Part shown: piece by piece, positions 55,152 to 64,000 of the stretch
Layout: each line of letters starts with the position of its first letter
Numbering within the stretch: position 1 is the stretch's first letter
Source of the DNA: Campanula takesimana
Lineage: Eukaryota; Streptophyta; Magnoliopsida; Asterales; Campanulaceae
Assembly: GCA_026119855.1 (NCBI GenBank)
Contig: JAOWBW010000281.1
Location: 496,001 to 560,000 of the forward strand
DNA length: 64,000 bases
Direction: 5' to 3'
Notes under the pieces: generated by a model
Told to the model about the DNA's origin: nothing
What the model saw: only the letters and a program-made list of their open reading frames with translations
The model's database searches: none
Program-made: the position numbers and the translations under genes

Positions 55152-58100
55152 GTCAGGTGCTTGATGTAGTGAATTTTTTCTGGAGCTCTTGCACAGGTGG
55201 GAGATGTTTCCATATTTGTCTTCTCTAGGGTCCATGGGTTATGCCCCCTAGGTGCTCTTAGTGATATCTTTTTAAGTTTAGAGGTACTGCCATGTTTCTT
55301 AATGTCAAATGTCGTACAGTAAATGATTTTACTTTACTCTTTGATGGAGTGTGTGAAAATGACAAATAGTTGTGAATACCATTAAGAGTAATCTTGGAAA
55401 TTGATTTTGAAGTTCGTACAGTGTATGATTTTACTTCATTGTAAAGGTACTGATTCCTACGCCATTGGCGAAGGTGCCACCACCTTTTAAACCCTGACCG
55501 AGTTTCATTTAGTTTTGTATGGTCCTAGTAGTTATTAAAATGGACATAAAGGTGTAATTTGTATATGCCCCTTAAATCTTTATGTCGCTTTTGCACATTT
55601 TTTCCTTAGCATCAAAACAAATTTATAGCTACTCTATCAGAGTATGAACGAATTATGTTTGAGAAGCATCTGATTATGTATACCTACATACTTCCTCGGT
55701 CCCTTAACAATGACCCATTTTACCATTTTGGGTGTCCCACTCATAGTTACCGGGAACTCCCAACCCCCCTCGTCCCACGTCCCGGGAACACGCGTCCCGG
55801 GTTCACAAGGGATTTCGACCCAAAGTACTCAAACAATCGTACCGGAAAATAAACGGTCATCAACGTAGAATCTTGTCTGCATTTACAATATTTTATGGTT
55901 ATCCGCCTTTACATTATACGCTTTTATCTCCCTAAAAGTATATATATAAAAAATATATGTAAGTGTGTGTGTATATGTGTTATTATATTCAACTTAGTGA
56001 TGTGTTTTCAATATAGAGCGTACCACGTTCCCAATTGATCCTACCCCAAACGTACCCAAAATTTACTAAGCCACGTTCCTCGTTCCCGTACCCGTCCCAC
56101 GTTCCTGGTAACTATGTCCCACTTTCCTAAAATGGAATATATTACCTTTTTATTCATGGGACCCACTTGCCATACAACAATTTTGCACTTACTATTCCCT
56201 ACCCCACTTTCTCTCTCCTTCCCACTCACAACACCTACTTTTTCAACACTTTCCCTTAATTCCCGTACCTAAAAGCAAATGTGTCGTTTGTTGTGGGACG
56301 GAGTCGGAGGGCGTATAGACTATATGGTTTATGTTGCTTCATATACTTCTAATAGTTTAATGCTTACATTTGCATTAAAATTGATCAAGAATTACAAGGT
56401 GATAGGAGAGTGATATACCTTTGTTTAATATGGTGTGAGGTTGCATGCTGCTCTAGGTCTTCACAGATGTCTTGTTGTACGTCACACTTGTATTGGTAGA
56501 CTGGATATTTACTTTTGTATTCTCCCCCTCTTTCCCGATAGAAGAGGGAACGATCAACCAAATTTAGAAAATGCTTTGACAATTCCACTGCTCTAAATTG
56601 CCTTCAAAACATTTGAATACAAACTAGGTGGGAATTCAAGGTTAACTTAGTCAAGTTGTTGTGAAAAGGCTTTCTGTGGGACTGGCCCATAAAGGAATGC
56701 ACACTCCTATTGAGACGGATGTAGTATAAGAAATTATAAGAACTATATAAATAGGCAAAAATATAAAAATAAAATACAATGAACTTGACTAAAAAAAAAA
56801 ACTCTATAATATACTCCTTCCATCCTACTTGAATTAGGACATTTTGCTAGTTTGGGTCTCCCACTTGAAGTAAGACACCCCCAAAATGGAAATGCTTTAT
56901 CTAATGGGACGCACTTTCACACCCACAACAACTTTCCACTTATTATTCCTTACCCCACTTTCTCTTTCCTACATCACTTTTCATACTCACAACACATACT
57001 CCACTAACACCTTAATCCCCATGCGTCTCTCAACAATCCTATTATGAGTGGGACGGAGGGAGTATGCCCTCAGTCCCGAAAGAACAGGGACAACCAAATT
57101 AAGACAATGGAGACCCTGCTATTCTGTCTAGCTTTGCCTATACCCTACCTTTAGCCTGTTACAATGCTTCATTTACTTGTTATTAAATGTAGGGTACAAG
57201 TTATTTTGGTTTCCCCCACCCTATTTTAATGAAATTCTTCTGTTATGCTTGTATTCGACATAGTTAAGTTCTATTTTGTGTTTGTTCCAACTTTTTGCAG
57301 ATGATGAAATCCTATATATGGCTTCAAACTACCGATGGTGCAATACAACAAGTTGAACAAGAAGTAGCTGTATTTTGCCCATTCTTATGTCATGAAATAC
57401 GCAAAGGGATGGGTTCTTCAAAGAACTATCCCATATGTCTTCCGCCGCGTGTAAATACAGTCGCATTGAGTTTAATTTTTGATTACTGCCGATTTCATCA
57501 AGTCGTCGGCCGCTCTAATAAGGTACACATGATCTGGAATTTGATCTTATGAAGTTGTTTTCTTGCCTCCACTAAAATGGGTCAGTAGACCGAATTAGCT
57601 TTTATTGGGAAAATATTGAACTTAACACAACCATGTCAAATAATTGCGGCCGAAAGGGGAATTTGGTTACATGTTCCTATGAGAAGCTCAATCTCCTGGA
57701 ATAAGCCAAACATGTAAAGAATTTGGGAGTTCCTATTGATCTCAAAAACTATGAGCTAGAGGGTTGGTAGACGTGGAATTCTTAAGAATTAGGTTTAATT
57801 CCTTAAGGCCCCTTCAGCCTAAACCAAAAGCTATAAAAACCCACATAATCTATTAAAGCCCACATACACGAGGCCTAGATCAAAATTCCTTATAAACACA
57901 ACACCCCACTGGTTAATAATTTTTTTTAAATTTTCTTTTTCTTAAAAAAATAATATATACTCCCTCCGTCCCGCCCGACTTAGGACAATTGGTCCCGACA
58001 CGGGGATTAAGGAAAACTATTATTTTAAGTGGAAAGAGAATGAGTGGAGGATGTGTTGTGAGTATGAAAAGTAAATAGGAGAGAATGAGTGGGTGGAATA

Positions 58101-61100
58101 GTAGATGGATTGTTGTTGTGAGTATAACAAATGGGTCCCATTGAATATTAAAGTAATATAAACTTACCATTTTGGGATGTCCTAGGTGGAGTGGGACGCC
58201 CAAAATGGCAATTTGTCCTAAGTCGGGTGGGACGGAGGGAGTATATTTCTTAAAAATATCTTTTATATATCTTTTTAATTTTTTCCCTTGTCTTATACCT
58301 TAGATATAAGAGCAAACTGGTTAATAAAATATGAGATTTTTTATTATTTTTAAGAAAATGTGTAAAATTGTAAAAAAAAAATACTAATAGACCTAATGTA
58401 TAATAGTAATTCTAGTCTTTTACCTTAGGTATAGGAGCGGACTGGTAGGAGTGTGGGTTTATATGAAATTTTCAATATGCCATGGGTTTTTATGGGTTTC
58501 CGAAGCCCTAGGAATTGCTTCCTCTGTCTCATAATAAATGTCTCATGTTTGATTTTTTGTTAACTTGATTTAATTTTTGACCACAAATTTACTCAAATTG
58601 AGTTATTCTCATGAAATTGTGAAAATTGTTAATGTTAGTAATTTTCTTAAGGGCGAATTGCATTTTAGGCCCCCAAGTTTGGGGGGGTGTTCCCAAGTTG
58701 GGCCCTAAAGTACCTCCGTTAGCATTTTGGGCCCCAAAGTTGTCATTTTTTGTCGAGTTAGGTCTTTTAACCAATTTCGTTACAAAAACCAGTTAAGTAG
58801 GCACGTGCCACTCACATGCCACCTAACGGAGGATATTTTGAAATTGATTTAACTTATAGGGGGTTTACTGCACATTCTTAAACTTAATGGGCTTAAATAT
58901 TAAAAATTCTTTTGTTAACAAAACCTGTTAAAGACGAAGGATGATGCTCAGGCTCTCTTCCAATCCCCCCGATCTGCTTACTCCGCCACTCCCACCAACC
59001 TCAAGGTCCTCTGTTCATCTTCCCACCCTCTCTATTTCCATCAATTTAACCTAATTGTTGATCTAATTGAATTTCCCAAAACTATTGACCTTCAATATCT
59101 ATTGCAGATCATAGATCTGTACGTAGTCTGGTGCCGAAGGTGCCGGCGATGGCAAAGATGAAGGGGAAGTCTACGGCACCAAATCGTTTTTTCTGGCGCC
59201 GTTCGTGGCCAACGTACTCAACGGATCCGTCGTTGTCTTCAACGTCAATCCTGAGTTTAGTCAGATCCGGTACTCCGGTCGCCTTGAACGCTTCATCCGA
59301 CGGTGCAAACACCCTCGACGAATTCAAGATACTTCCAGATGGGTTCCCTTCAGTTTCATGTCTCAAATCACTCACAACTCTTGAAGTTGATTAATCATGG
59401 TATCAGTCGCCGTCGATCTGCTGGCCCGTGGCCCTAAATCGCTGACCTAAATTGCTTCCGCCGATAATCAATTTCTCGTTGATTTCATCTTCTATTCAGG
59501 TTCATCGTTCTTGCAATTTTTTCTGCGATTCTCTTTTCATTTCATGCTTAATTTTTCTTGTTCATTACTCGTTTCTCTTCTCCGTGATTGTGATTTTTGA
59601 TTTCATTTGCTGCTTGTTCGTCGATTGAGAAATTTCATTATCTCATCTTCTTCCTGCTTGTTGTTCTTCATTTGCTTAGATTTACCTCAAAATTGATTGA
59701 ATTAGGATCGTCGGAGATTGGGAGGGAAGATGGTCGCCGGAGTTTGGTCGGAGGGGAGGGGAGGGGAGCGGAGAAAAAAATATCTGGATGGGTGTTAAAA
59801 AGATTATTTATTTGTTTTTTTTTTAAATATTTAAGCCCATTAAATTTAAAAATATGCAGTAAACCCTCTATAAGTTAAATCAAATGTTAAAATTATCCTC
59901 CGTTAAGTGGCATGTGCGTGGCACGTGCCTACTTAACTGGTTTTTGTAACGAAATTGGTTAAAAGACCTAACTCGACAAAAAATGACAACTTTGGGGCCC
60001 AAAATGCTAACGGAGGTACTTTAGTTCCCAACTTGGGAACACCCCCCAAACTTGGGGGCCTAAAATGCAATTTGCCCTTTTCTTAATAGAGGATCAAATA
60101 CAATTTTAGAATTTTAATTTTATGTAGATAATTAAACAGTCATTAAATTTTGGTCAAGGTTCAATCAAGTTGACCAAAATGTCAAACACGCGACATTTAT
60201 TCCGGGATGGAGGGAGTATATGTCTACGTTCACAATGTTGTACTTAGCGGTAAAGCAAAACCATGACTTGTCAATTGATCTTTGGACTTCTCTTTTGCAC
60301 AGGAGCGGAAGTCTTTTGATGAGAAGTTCATTAAAATGGACACAAAGAAGCTCTGTGAGTTGACATCTGCTGCTGACAGCTTACAACTGAAGCCATTGGT
60401 TGATCTTACCAGCCGTGCACTTGCTAGAATGATTGAAGGGAGAAGCCCCGAAGAAATCCGAGAAACTTTTAATTTACCGGATGATCTAACAGAGGTATCT
60501 CGTGCTTGCAAGTATTGTACTCCCTCCGTCCCAAAACCACTTTTTTGCTGTTAACACGAAGGTACCTTGAGCAATACTGTTTGGTTAGTTTAATTACCCT
60601 AGTGAACATCTAAAAATTGTGACCGGTATTATTTATAATGGTGTATCAATAACAATATTTAAACATTCATTAGAAGACTCAGATTAACCTAAATTTCTTG
60701 CTCAAAGTATCTCTGCATTAGCAACAAAAAAAAGAAAGAAAGTGGGAAGGTCATTGCGGGACGGATGGAGTATATGCTTAGCTTCTCATTCCTTACTACC
60801 TTGTGGAAACTATGTTTTATTGTTGTGTGGTAAAAGATTCGTTTAATGCAGGAAGAAAAGTTGGAGCCTTTAAAAAACATAACAGATGATCCAAGGATCC
60901 GCCTTTTGAATAGACTCTATGCCAGAAAGAGGAGAGAGTTAAAAGAGAGAGAGAAATTGAAGGTGAATGCCTTTTGTACATGAGTTTATCTTCATTTAAT
61001 CCCTTGTTTCCAGTGGTTATCACCTCCAGATAATACGTAGTACTTGACATGTCATCATGAGACTGATGTTTGTCAGAATTTCCATGAGATTTTAGGATGT

Positions 61101-61954
61101 CGAGGTTGAAGTTGAGCATGTGGATGATCGTTCTGTTGATGACCTCCTTTCTTTTATTAATGGAGGAGATGGAGGTATCATTGTACTTTCTTCCATATTT
61201 GCTCTTGATCTTTAGTAGATGCAGTGCAGTTATTAAATTCTGCCGTGCAGATTCGAAGGGGGGCAGAACTTCGAAAAGTAAGAAGAAGAACCGTAGAAGA
61301 AAGGACCAGCAAAAGAATACCCCTCCTTTGTCTTCGGAAAATGACAATGGGATTCAAAAGAAGGTATAAACTTCGATGCCAAAACTTCTTGTTTGCTTCT
61401 CTTTATCTATAACATTCGGCCAAATTACATTTACCCCCCAAAAAAGTATCTACCAAATCCCACTTTGCACCCCGATTTGAAAAATTGGGTCCGCTTGGTA
61501 CTTCATTTTCCAAATCGTCCCATTTTACTCCCATGCAGTTTCCAAATCATCCCGCTCTACCTCCTGGTCAAGTGCATGTCAGGGGTAAAGTGGGATGATT
61601 TTCGAAATTGAAGTACCAAACAGACCCACTTTTCAAACCGGCGTGCAAAGTGGGTTTTGGCGGCTACTTTGTGTGTGTGTGTTTTGGGGGAGGGGGGGGG
61701 GGGGCTGTTAAACGCCTTTAGATTGGAGACGCACAGTTGAAACCTGAAACTGATGTCCTGTACTTTTTCCAGGAGTCAAATGGTTCTGCTTCTTCTTGTC
61801 ATGATAGAGAGGGCAATGGCCGTCATCTGCCCAATATCTGTGAGGCCTTAAAACTACATGATACTGAAGATGATCGATTTGCATTTGAGGATGAGTTTGA
61901 TGACGATTATCTGGATGATGAGATAGATCCTGCAATAAAAGAGCAAATTGATAG
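49633..61954 (+). CDS. ASK21: SKP1-like protein 21 type, 3' end outside the window
   Basis: Seven coding exons with GT-AG borders: 49633-49662, 57301-57522, 60303-60494, 60852-60962, 61096-61174, 61251-61363, 61773-61954. They give 309 complete codons plus two bases, with no stop. Residues about 13-84 form the BTB/POZ-like SKP1 fold (SYIWLQTTDGAIQQVEQEVA). Residues about 85-150 are the SKP1 dimerisation and F-box-contact part (LCELTSAADSLQLKPLVDLT, RSPEEIRETFNLPDDLTEEE). Unlike short SKP1 proteins that end WAFE, this one continues with a charged helix, a Lys/Arg cluster (about 219-233) and an acidic tract, the layout of SKP1-like 20/21. SKP1 proteins link F-box proteins to cullin in SCF ubiquitin ligases; whether this long form does so is unproven. 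The introns are packed with transposons. Confidence 0.93.
49663..50797. other. Intron 2 sequence, no insertion recognised
   Basis: AT-rich intron DNA. The open frame at 50576-50773 has no family resemblance. Confidence 0.55.
50800..51061. mobile_element. Stowaway-type MITE in intron 2
   Basis: CTACCTCCATCCCAAAATGA pairs with ATCATTTTGGGATAGAGGGA. The interior has the TTATTACGAATGAATTTTGA and TTTAGGTTGAT motifs of the family. Confidence 0.82.
51321..51423. mobile_element. Short Stowaway-type MITE in intron 2
   Basis: CTACCTCCGTCCCAAAATGA and CATTTTTGGACGGAGGGAG are inverted ends only about 100 bp apart, with TA duplications. Confidence 0.8.
51735..51905. repeat. ~31-bp tandem repeats (CACTAAACTAT type)
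   Basis: Three to four copies of CACTAAACTAT followed by TTGTTGCATTTTAA. A pyrimidine-rich (CTC)n stretch follows at about 51985-52030. Confidence 0.75.
52275..52336 (+). mobile_element. SINE/RTE-LINE 3' tail
   Basis: GACCCAAATCATTGTGGGAC, then TAAGGATTTGTTGTTGTTGTT is the characteristic 3' end with (TTG)n tail of plant Au-type SINEs and RTE LINEs. Only the tail is present; the body is missing or too diverged. Confidence 0.65.
52867..52977. mobile_element. 111-bp foldback MITE, MULE-like
   Basis: Arms GTGCTCGGACTCTTTGGTTT and AAATCAAAGAGTCCGAGCAT are inverted. The perfect 9-bp flanks GTTTAAAGC (52858-52866 and 52978-52986) suggest a MULE-type duplication. Confidence 0.8.
53192..54585 (+). 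pseudogene. Plant mobile domain gene fragment inside SKP1-like intron 2
   Basis: Two exons (53192-53860 and 53947-54585) with GT-AG borders make about 435 residues ending TGA. Residues include LREYWWDTTHTFHLSFGEVT, VTPTDFMALTGLSFEGVPL and IFADNGTNAKISLLGALADL, the pattern of the plant mobile domain (PMD, aminotransferase-like) found in MAIN/MAIL proteins and in transposons. The first exon begins at a splice acceptor (CTGCAG) with no start codon before it, so the 5' end is missing. The two exons have no internal stops or frameshifts. No flanking inverted repeats or duplication were found, so the carrier is unknown. Confidence 0.82.
54586..55690. other. Intron 2 sequence with simple repeats
   Basis: CT repeat at 54587-54609, GA/GTGA repeat at 54989-55034, a 29-T run at 55123-55151. 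No other feature is recognised. Confidence 0.6.
55691..56313. mobile_element. Stowaway-type MITE split by another element
   Basis: Left half 55691-55741 (CTTCCTCGGTCCCTTAACAA) and right half 56117-56313 (ending TTGTGGGACGGAGTCGGAGG) pair as one MITE of about 250 bp. They are separated by the 375-bp insertion at 55742-56116. Confidence 0.78.
55742..56116. mobile_element. 375-bp element nested in the Stowaway
   Basis: Tips CATAGTTACC and GGTAACTATG are perfect inverted repeats. The flanking 7-mer TCCCACT is duplicated (55735-55741 and 56117-56123); an 8-bp reading GTCCCACT is also possible. Subterminal GTCCCACGT/ACGTTCCC motifs repeat in both orientations. The duplication size suggests a hAT relative, but the superfamily is uncertain. 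Confidence 0.75.
56814..57062. mobile_element. Stowaway-type MITE in intron 2
   Basis: CTCCTTCCATCCTACTTGAA and ATGAGTGGGACGGAGGGAG are inverted ends with TA flanks. Confidence 0.78.
57301..57522 (+). CDS. ASK21: SKP1-like exon 3 (BTB/POZ-like core)
   Basis: Acceptor TTTGCAG^ATGATG, donor AAG^GTACAC, phase 0. Encodes 74 residues including EVAVFCPFLCHEI and SLIFDYCRFHQVVGRSNK. Translation could also begin at one of the two ATGs at its first codons. Confidence 0.92.
57960..58241. mobile_element. Stowaway-type MITE in intron 3
   Basis: CTCCCTCCGTCCCGCCCGAC and GTCGGGTGGGACGGAGGGAG are near-perfect inverted ends with TA flanks. The pairing extends through the adjacent CTTAGGACAATT, so this is a young-looking copy. 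Confidence 0.88.
58651..60077. mobile_element. Pack-MULE with FLA cargo nested in a Stowaway
   Basis: A 1,427-bp element flanked by a perfect 9-bp duplication, TTTTCTTAA (58642-58650 and 60078-60086). Inverted arms of over 200 bp start GGGCGAATTGCATTTTAGGC on the left and GGGCAAATTGCATTTTAGGC from the right, and run through GCACGTGCC. The centre carries a captured gene fragment. There is no transposase. The long arms and 9-bp duplication identify a Mutator-like element. Confidence 0.92.
59171..59360 (-). pseudogene. FLA: Captured fasciclin-like arabinogalactan protein fragment
   Basis: The minus strand encodes VFAPSDEAFKATGVPDLTKL (59312-59253), the hallmark first conserved box of a FAS1 domain. 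It then continues in a different frame as LKTTTDPLSTLATNGARKND (from about 59242), which matches the later LKT..STLATNGAG stretch of FLA1/FLA2-type proteins. About 20-25 residues that normally lie between the two blocks are missing, together with the frame. FLAs are GPI-anchored cell-surface glycoproteins. This is a broken fragment inside the Pack-MULE and antisense to the SKP1-like gene. Confidence 0.8.
60303..60494 (+). CDS. ASK21: SKP1-like exon 4 (dimerisation domain)
   Basis: Acceptor TTGCACAG^GAGCGG, donor GAG^GTATCT, phase 0. Encodes FDEKFIKMDTKKLCELTSAA and onward, the most conserved SKP1 segment. Confidence 0.94.
60520..60770. mobile_element. Stowaway-type MITE filling most of intron 4
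   Basis: CTCCCTCCGTCCCAAAACCA and GGTCATTGCGGGACGGATGG are inverted ends with TA flanks. The intron (60495-60851) is 357 bp, of which about 250 is the MITE. Confidence 0.83.
60852..60962 (+). CDS. ASK21: SKP1-like exon 5 (charged extension)
   Basis: Acceptor ATGCAG^GAAGAA, donor AAG^GTGAAT, phase 0. Encodes EKLEPLKNITDDPRIRLLNR, then a basic-acidic helix. Confidence 0.93.
61096..61174 (+). CDS. ASK21: SKP1-like exon 6
   Basis: Acceptor TTTTAG^GATGTC, donor GGAG^GTATCA; leaves phase 1. Encodes DVEVEVEHVDDRSVDDLLSF, matching the region that follows the charged helix in the Arabidopsis relative. Confidence 0.88.
61251..61363 (+). CDS. ASK21: SKP1-like exon 7 (basic cluster)
   Basis: Acceptor CGTGCAG^ATTCGA completes a split Asp codon; donor AAG^GTATAA. 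Encodes SKSKKKNRRRKDQQK, a possible nuclear localisation signal. Confidence 0.88.
61413..61712. mobile_element. Foldback element in intron 7
   Basis: Left stretch CCAAATCCCACTTTGCACCC and the following TTGGTACTTCATTTTC are inverted on the right as GAAATTGAAGTACCAAACAG and GCAAAGTGGGTTTTGG. The tip GGCCAAATTACATTTACCCC recalls the MULE tip at 58651. The right end runs into a G-run (61685-61704), so the border and duplication are unclear. Confidence 0.6.
61773..61954 (+). CDS. ASK21: SKP1-like exon 8 (acidic tract)
   Basis: Acceptor TTCCAG^GAGTCA, donor GATAG^GTGAGC, leaving two bases of a codon. Encodes DDRFAFEDEFDDDYLDDEID, which matches the acidic end of SKP1-like 21. No later exon is found before 64000. 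Confidence 0.9.
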
Positions 61955-62318
61955 GTGAGCGCTAAACCATTAACGTTTTGGGTATTTATATGTAGTTTAC
62001 ATACAAGCACGCATATGCATACACTCGATGAGCTGAGCACATTTTTACTGTTGAACTTCTTATCTGCGTGTGTGTGTGTACATACACAAATTAATAAGTT
62101 GTCCAAGAACGTAGACCCTTAACATTACTCGGTTACCTGTTTATGGCATCTCCTCTTACTAGGCATAATTTTATTTTTATTTTTTCATACCTCAGCAGAT
62201 GTCAAGTTATTATGTCTACTCTGGGCATTACTACTGTTACCAATACTGCAAATCTCACTTAGTATGGGGACAATTTACGGGGCAGCTAATTTGATAGCTA
62301 AATTCTAATTTCCTTGTA

Positions 62319-62582
62319 CTCCCTCCGTCTCAAAATAGATGTCGTTTTGGAGTGTTTCACACATATTAAGAAATGCCATTAATGCATGTGAGAAGTCCCA
62401 AATACCCCTAAAGTAATTCAACTACCTAGGTAATTAAATGGTTAGGTAAGAGATAGTTTACTATCATTATTAAGGGTATAATTGGTATAAAGCAATAGAA
62501 AAGCTTTGAAAATAGTGAAACGACAAGTATTTTGAGACAAACTTTAACTCCCAAAACGACATCTATTTTGAGACGGAGGGAG
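62319..62582. mobile_element. Stowaway-type MITE in intron 8
   Basis: CTCCCTCCGTCTCAAAATAG and CTATTTTGAGACGGAGGGAG are perfect inverted ends, continuing with ATGTCGTTTTGG and CAAAACGACAT. Confidence 0.88.
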
Positions 62583-62690
62583 TACATAACTAGTACATCT
62601 ATTGGGCATTGCTTTTGGGTTATTTGTACACGTACGCCATTGTATTCGGCAACGAACGCGGAGAAAGGAATAAGATATGCATCTTTGCTA

Positions 62691-62788
62691 TGACATCCGT
62701 CCCAAAATAATGTCCATTATTATTCAAAGTTGCCTTTGATCAAAAACAAATTTTATTTTTTTGGACATTCAATTTGGGACGGATGGAG
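62691..62788. mobile_element. Short Stowaway-type MITE in intron 8
   Basis: CATCCGTCCCAAAATAATGT and ACATTCAATTTGGGACGGAT are inverted; total about 100 bp, similar in layout to 51321-51423. Confidence 0.75.
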
Positions 62789-62793
62789 TATAA

Positions 62794-63665
62794 CATAGTG
62801 GAGTCAATATCTAATATTCATTTGGATTAGTCAAATAGGGCCTGATCTTGTGTCTGGAGGCTTTCAGTACCACCACAATCTTCCCGAAAGCTCTTCAAGG
62901 TAGGTATTGCTTATAGGAGCTTGATTGCCAGGTTGGCTTGCGCTTTGATTAGGACTGGTGCTTGAATAAGCGCAATTACTCAATAACGATAGCATGAAAA
63001 AAGGAGGGAAATCTGTGGCATGCATGTACGTCAGCTGTATTTCAGATGAAACATATAAACTGCATTAAGCGGTTTTGTCACTTTCAGACAGGATAAGCAT
63101 GCGCTGCTACTATTGCAGTTGATACTTGGTTAGGTATATGAACTTTACTATGTGCTAATTTAGAGCAAAGATACCGTATAACAAAAGACCAAAAGATGTA
63201 GTGAAGTGTTTACCTATACAAGTGATTCTCTGATAGTTAAAGACTGATAATGTCCATTAGTTAATAAATCTTATTAGAGCGTAAGTACGTTGCAATTTGT
63301 GTGTACGTATGAACCATGTCCTACTAATCCTATTCAATAATCTTTAAGAACCACATCAAATCTTTGGGATAAATATGTTATGTACGTGTTCAAGTATCTC
63401 ATCACCATCTTACTACAATAGAGGCAAGTTGATGTAAGAAGCTTTTTATCCTTAAGAGTATGGTTTTATTTAGTGTCCGTTTAGATATAGAACTTAGTTC
63501 CAAAAATATCCTCGCTTTTCAAATGTATGTAGTTTAATCCCGTTGTGAGGAGGTTGATGTATTAAAGTGCACCTAAACGTAATTGACTTGGGGAATCAAC
63601 AATTAAATATCATAGTCTATCTTATTTGAATGTATATATAAGGCGTTAAATTCTCATCTAAGATA
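62794..63665. other. Presumed intron 8 sequence, no exon recognised
   Basis: I looked for the next SKP1-like exon after GAG CAA ATT GAT AG and found no matching coding block. The stretch is AT-rich with no transposon ends. Confidence 0.5.
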
Positions 63666-63668
63666 TTA

Positions 63669-63976
63669 CTCCCTCGGTCCCAAAATGATCTTCTTACTGT
63701 TTTCGCTGTTATTGCGAACAAACTTTGAGCAATAATTTTAGGTTGATTCAATTGTCCTAAATCCTAATGAAAATCTAAAACTTATCTTTCTTACCATACT
63801 ATCGGATTTCAGAGAATACTGACAAACTAGACCGTCCATTTCAGTGTTGTTGATAGTGTATCATTAACAAGTTTTAGATTTTCTTTAGTATAATTAAATC
63901 AACTTCAAATTATTGCTCAAAATTCCTTCATAATAACGGCGAAAAAAGTATGAAGATCATTTTGGGACGGAGGTAG
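63669..63976. mobile_element. Stowaway-type MITE at the right edge
   Basis: CTCCCTCGGTCCCAAAATGA and ATCATTTTGGGACGGAGGTA are inverted ends. The interior repeats the family motifs GAGCAATAATTTTAGGTTGA and AACAAGTTTTAGATTTTC. Confidence 0.84.
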
Positions 63977-64000
63977 TAGAATTTAGGGGGGGCACTCTCC

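Larger units (their letters stand above)
58519..60216. mobile_element. Stowaway-type MITE in intron 3, split by a Pack-MULE
   Basis: The left half starts TTCCTCTGTCTCATAATAAA and the right half ends GACATTTATTCCGGGATGGA. Joined without the insertion they give a MITE of about 260 bp like that at 12871. Confidence 0.78.

Noticed and set aside
59131..59394. Plus-strand 87-codon frame in the Pack-MULE centre
   Set aside because: The recognisable FAS1 motifs are on the minus strand; the plus-strand frame has no resemblance.

Overview
This is nuclear DNA of a flowering plant, most likely a eudicot. It has AT-rich introns and intergenic DNA, many Stowaway-type MITEs (tips close to CTCCCTCCGTCCC with TA duplications), Ty1/copia and Ty3 elements primed by initiator-Met tRNA, a Helitron, hAT and Mutator-like (MULE) elements, and one spliced plant gene of the SKP1-like 21 type. 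I cannot name the genus.

Layout. 1-609: outer end of a Ty3-type LTR on the minus strand. 665-1960: a MULE-like MITE, two Stowaway copies and local repeats. 2066-6520: an internally deleted Tork/TNT1-like copia with both LTRs. 7110-9258: a non-autonomous MULE with a second MULE inside it. 9397-11792: a Pack-MULE carrying an exon of coproporphyrinogen III oxidase. 12204-16610: MITEs, a Harbinger/Tourist element, a foldback element and a LINE 3' remnant. 17400-19805: a hAT element with another hAT inside. 20146-39881: a Helitron with a captured WD40 fragment, split by a roughly 10-kb Sirevirus-like copia (20972-38898), which is itself split inside its reverse transcriptase by a 7.9-kb Ty3 element with 2.26-kb LTRs and only gag intact (25786-33698). 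41568-45738: a second member of the CPOX Pack-MULE family in opposite orientation, with different cargo and a nested MULE whose arms each hold a tRNA-like Pol III unit. About 48300 to beyond 64000: the SKP1-like 21 gene.

The only conventional host gene with good support is the SKP1-like gene. Eight exons are visible (one untranslated, seven coding), giving 309 complete codons, and the gene runs off the right edge. Its promoter abuts a Stowaway MITE. Its introns hold at least nine Stowaway MITEs, a two-exon plant mobile domain gene fragment, an SINE/LINE tail, a foldback element, and a Pack-MULE with a fasciclin-like arabinogalactan protein fragment sitting inside a Stowaway.

Most of the interest lies in the nested, gene-capturing transposons. 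Three separate capture events can be tied to known gene families: CPOX, FLA and a WD40 protein. Insertion order can be read from target-site duplications. All identifications are by eye and from memory of protein families; no database search was run.
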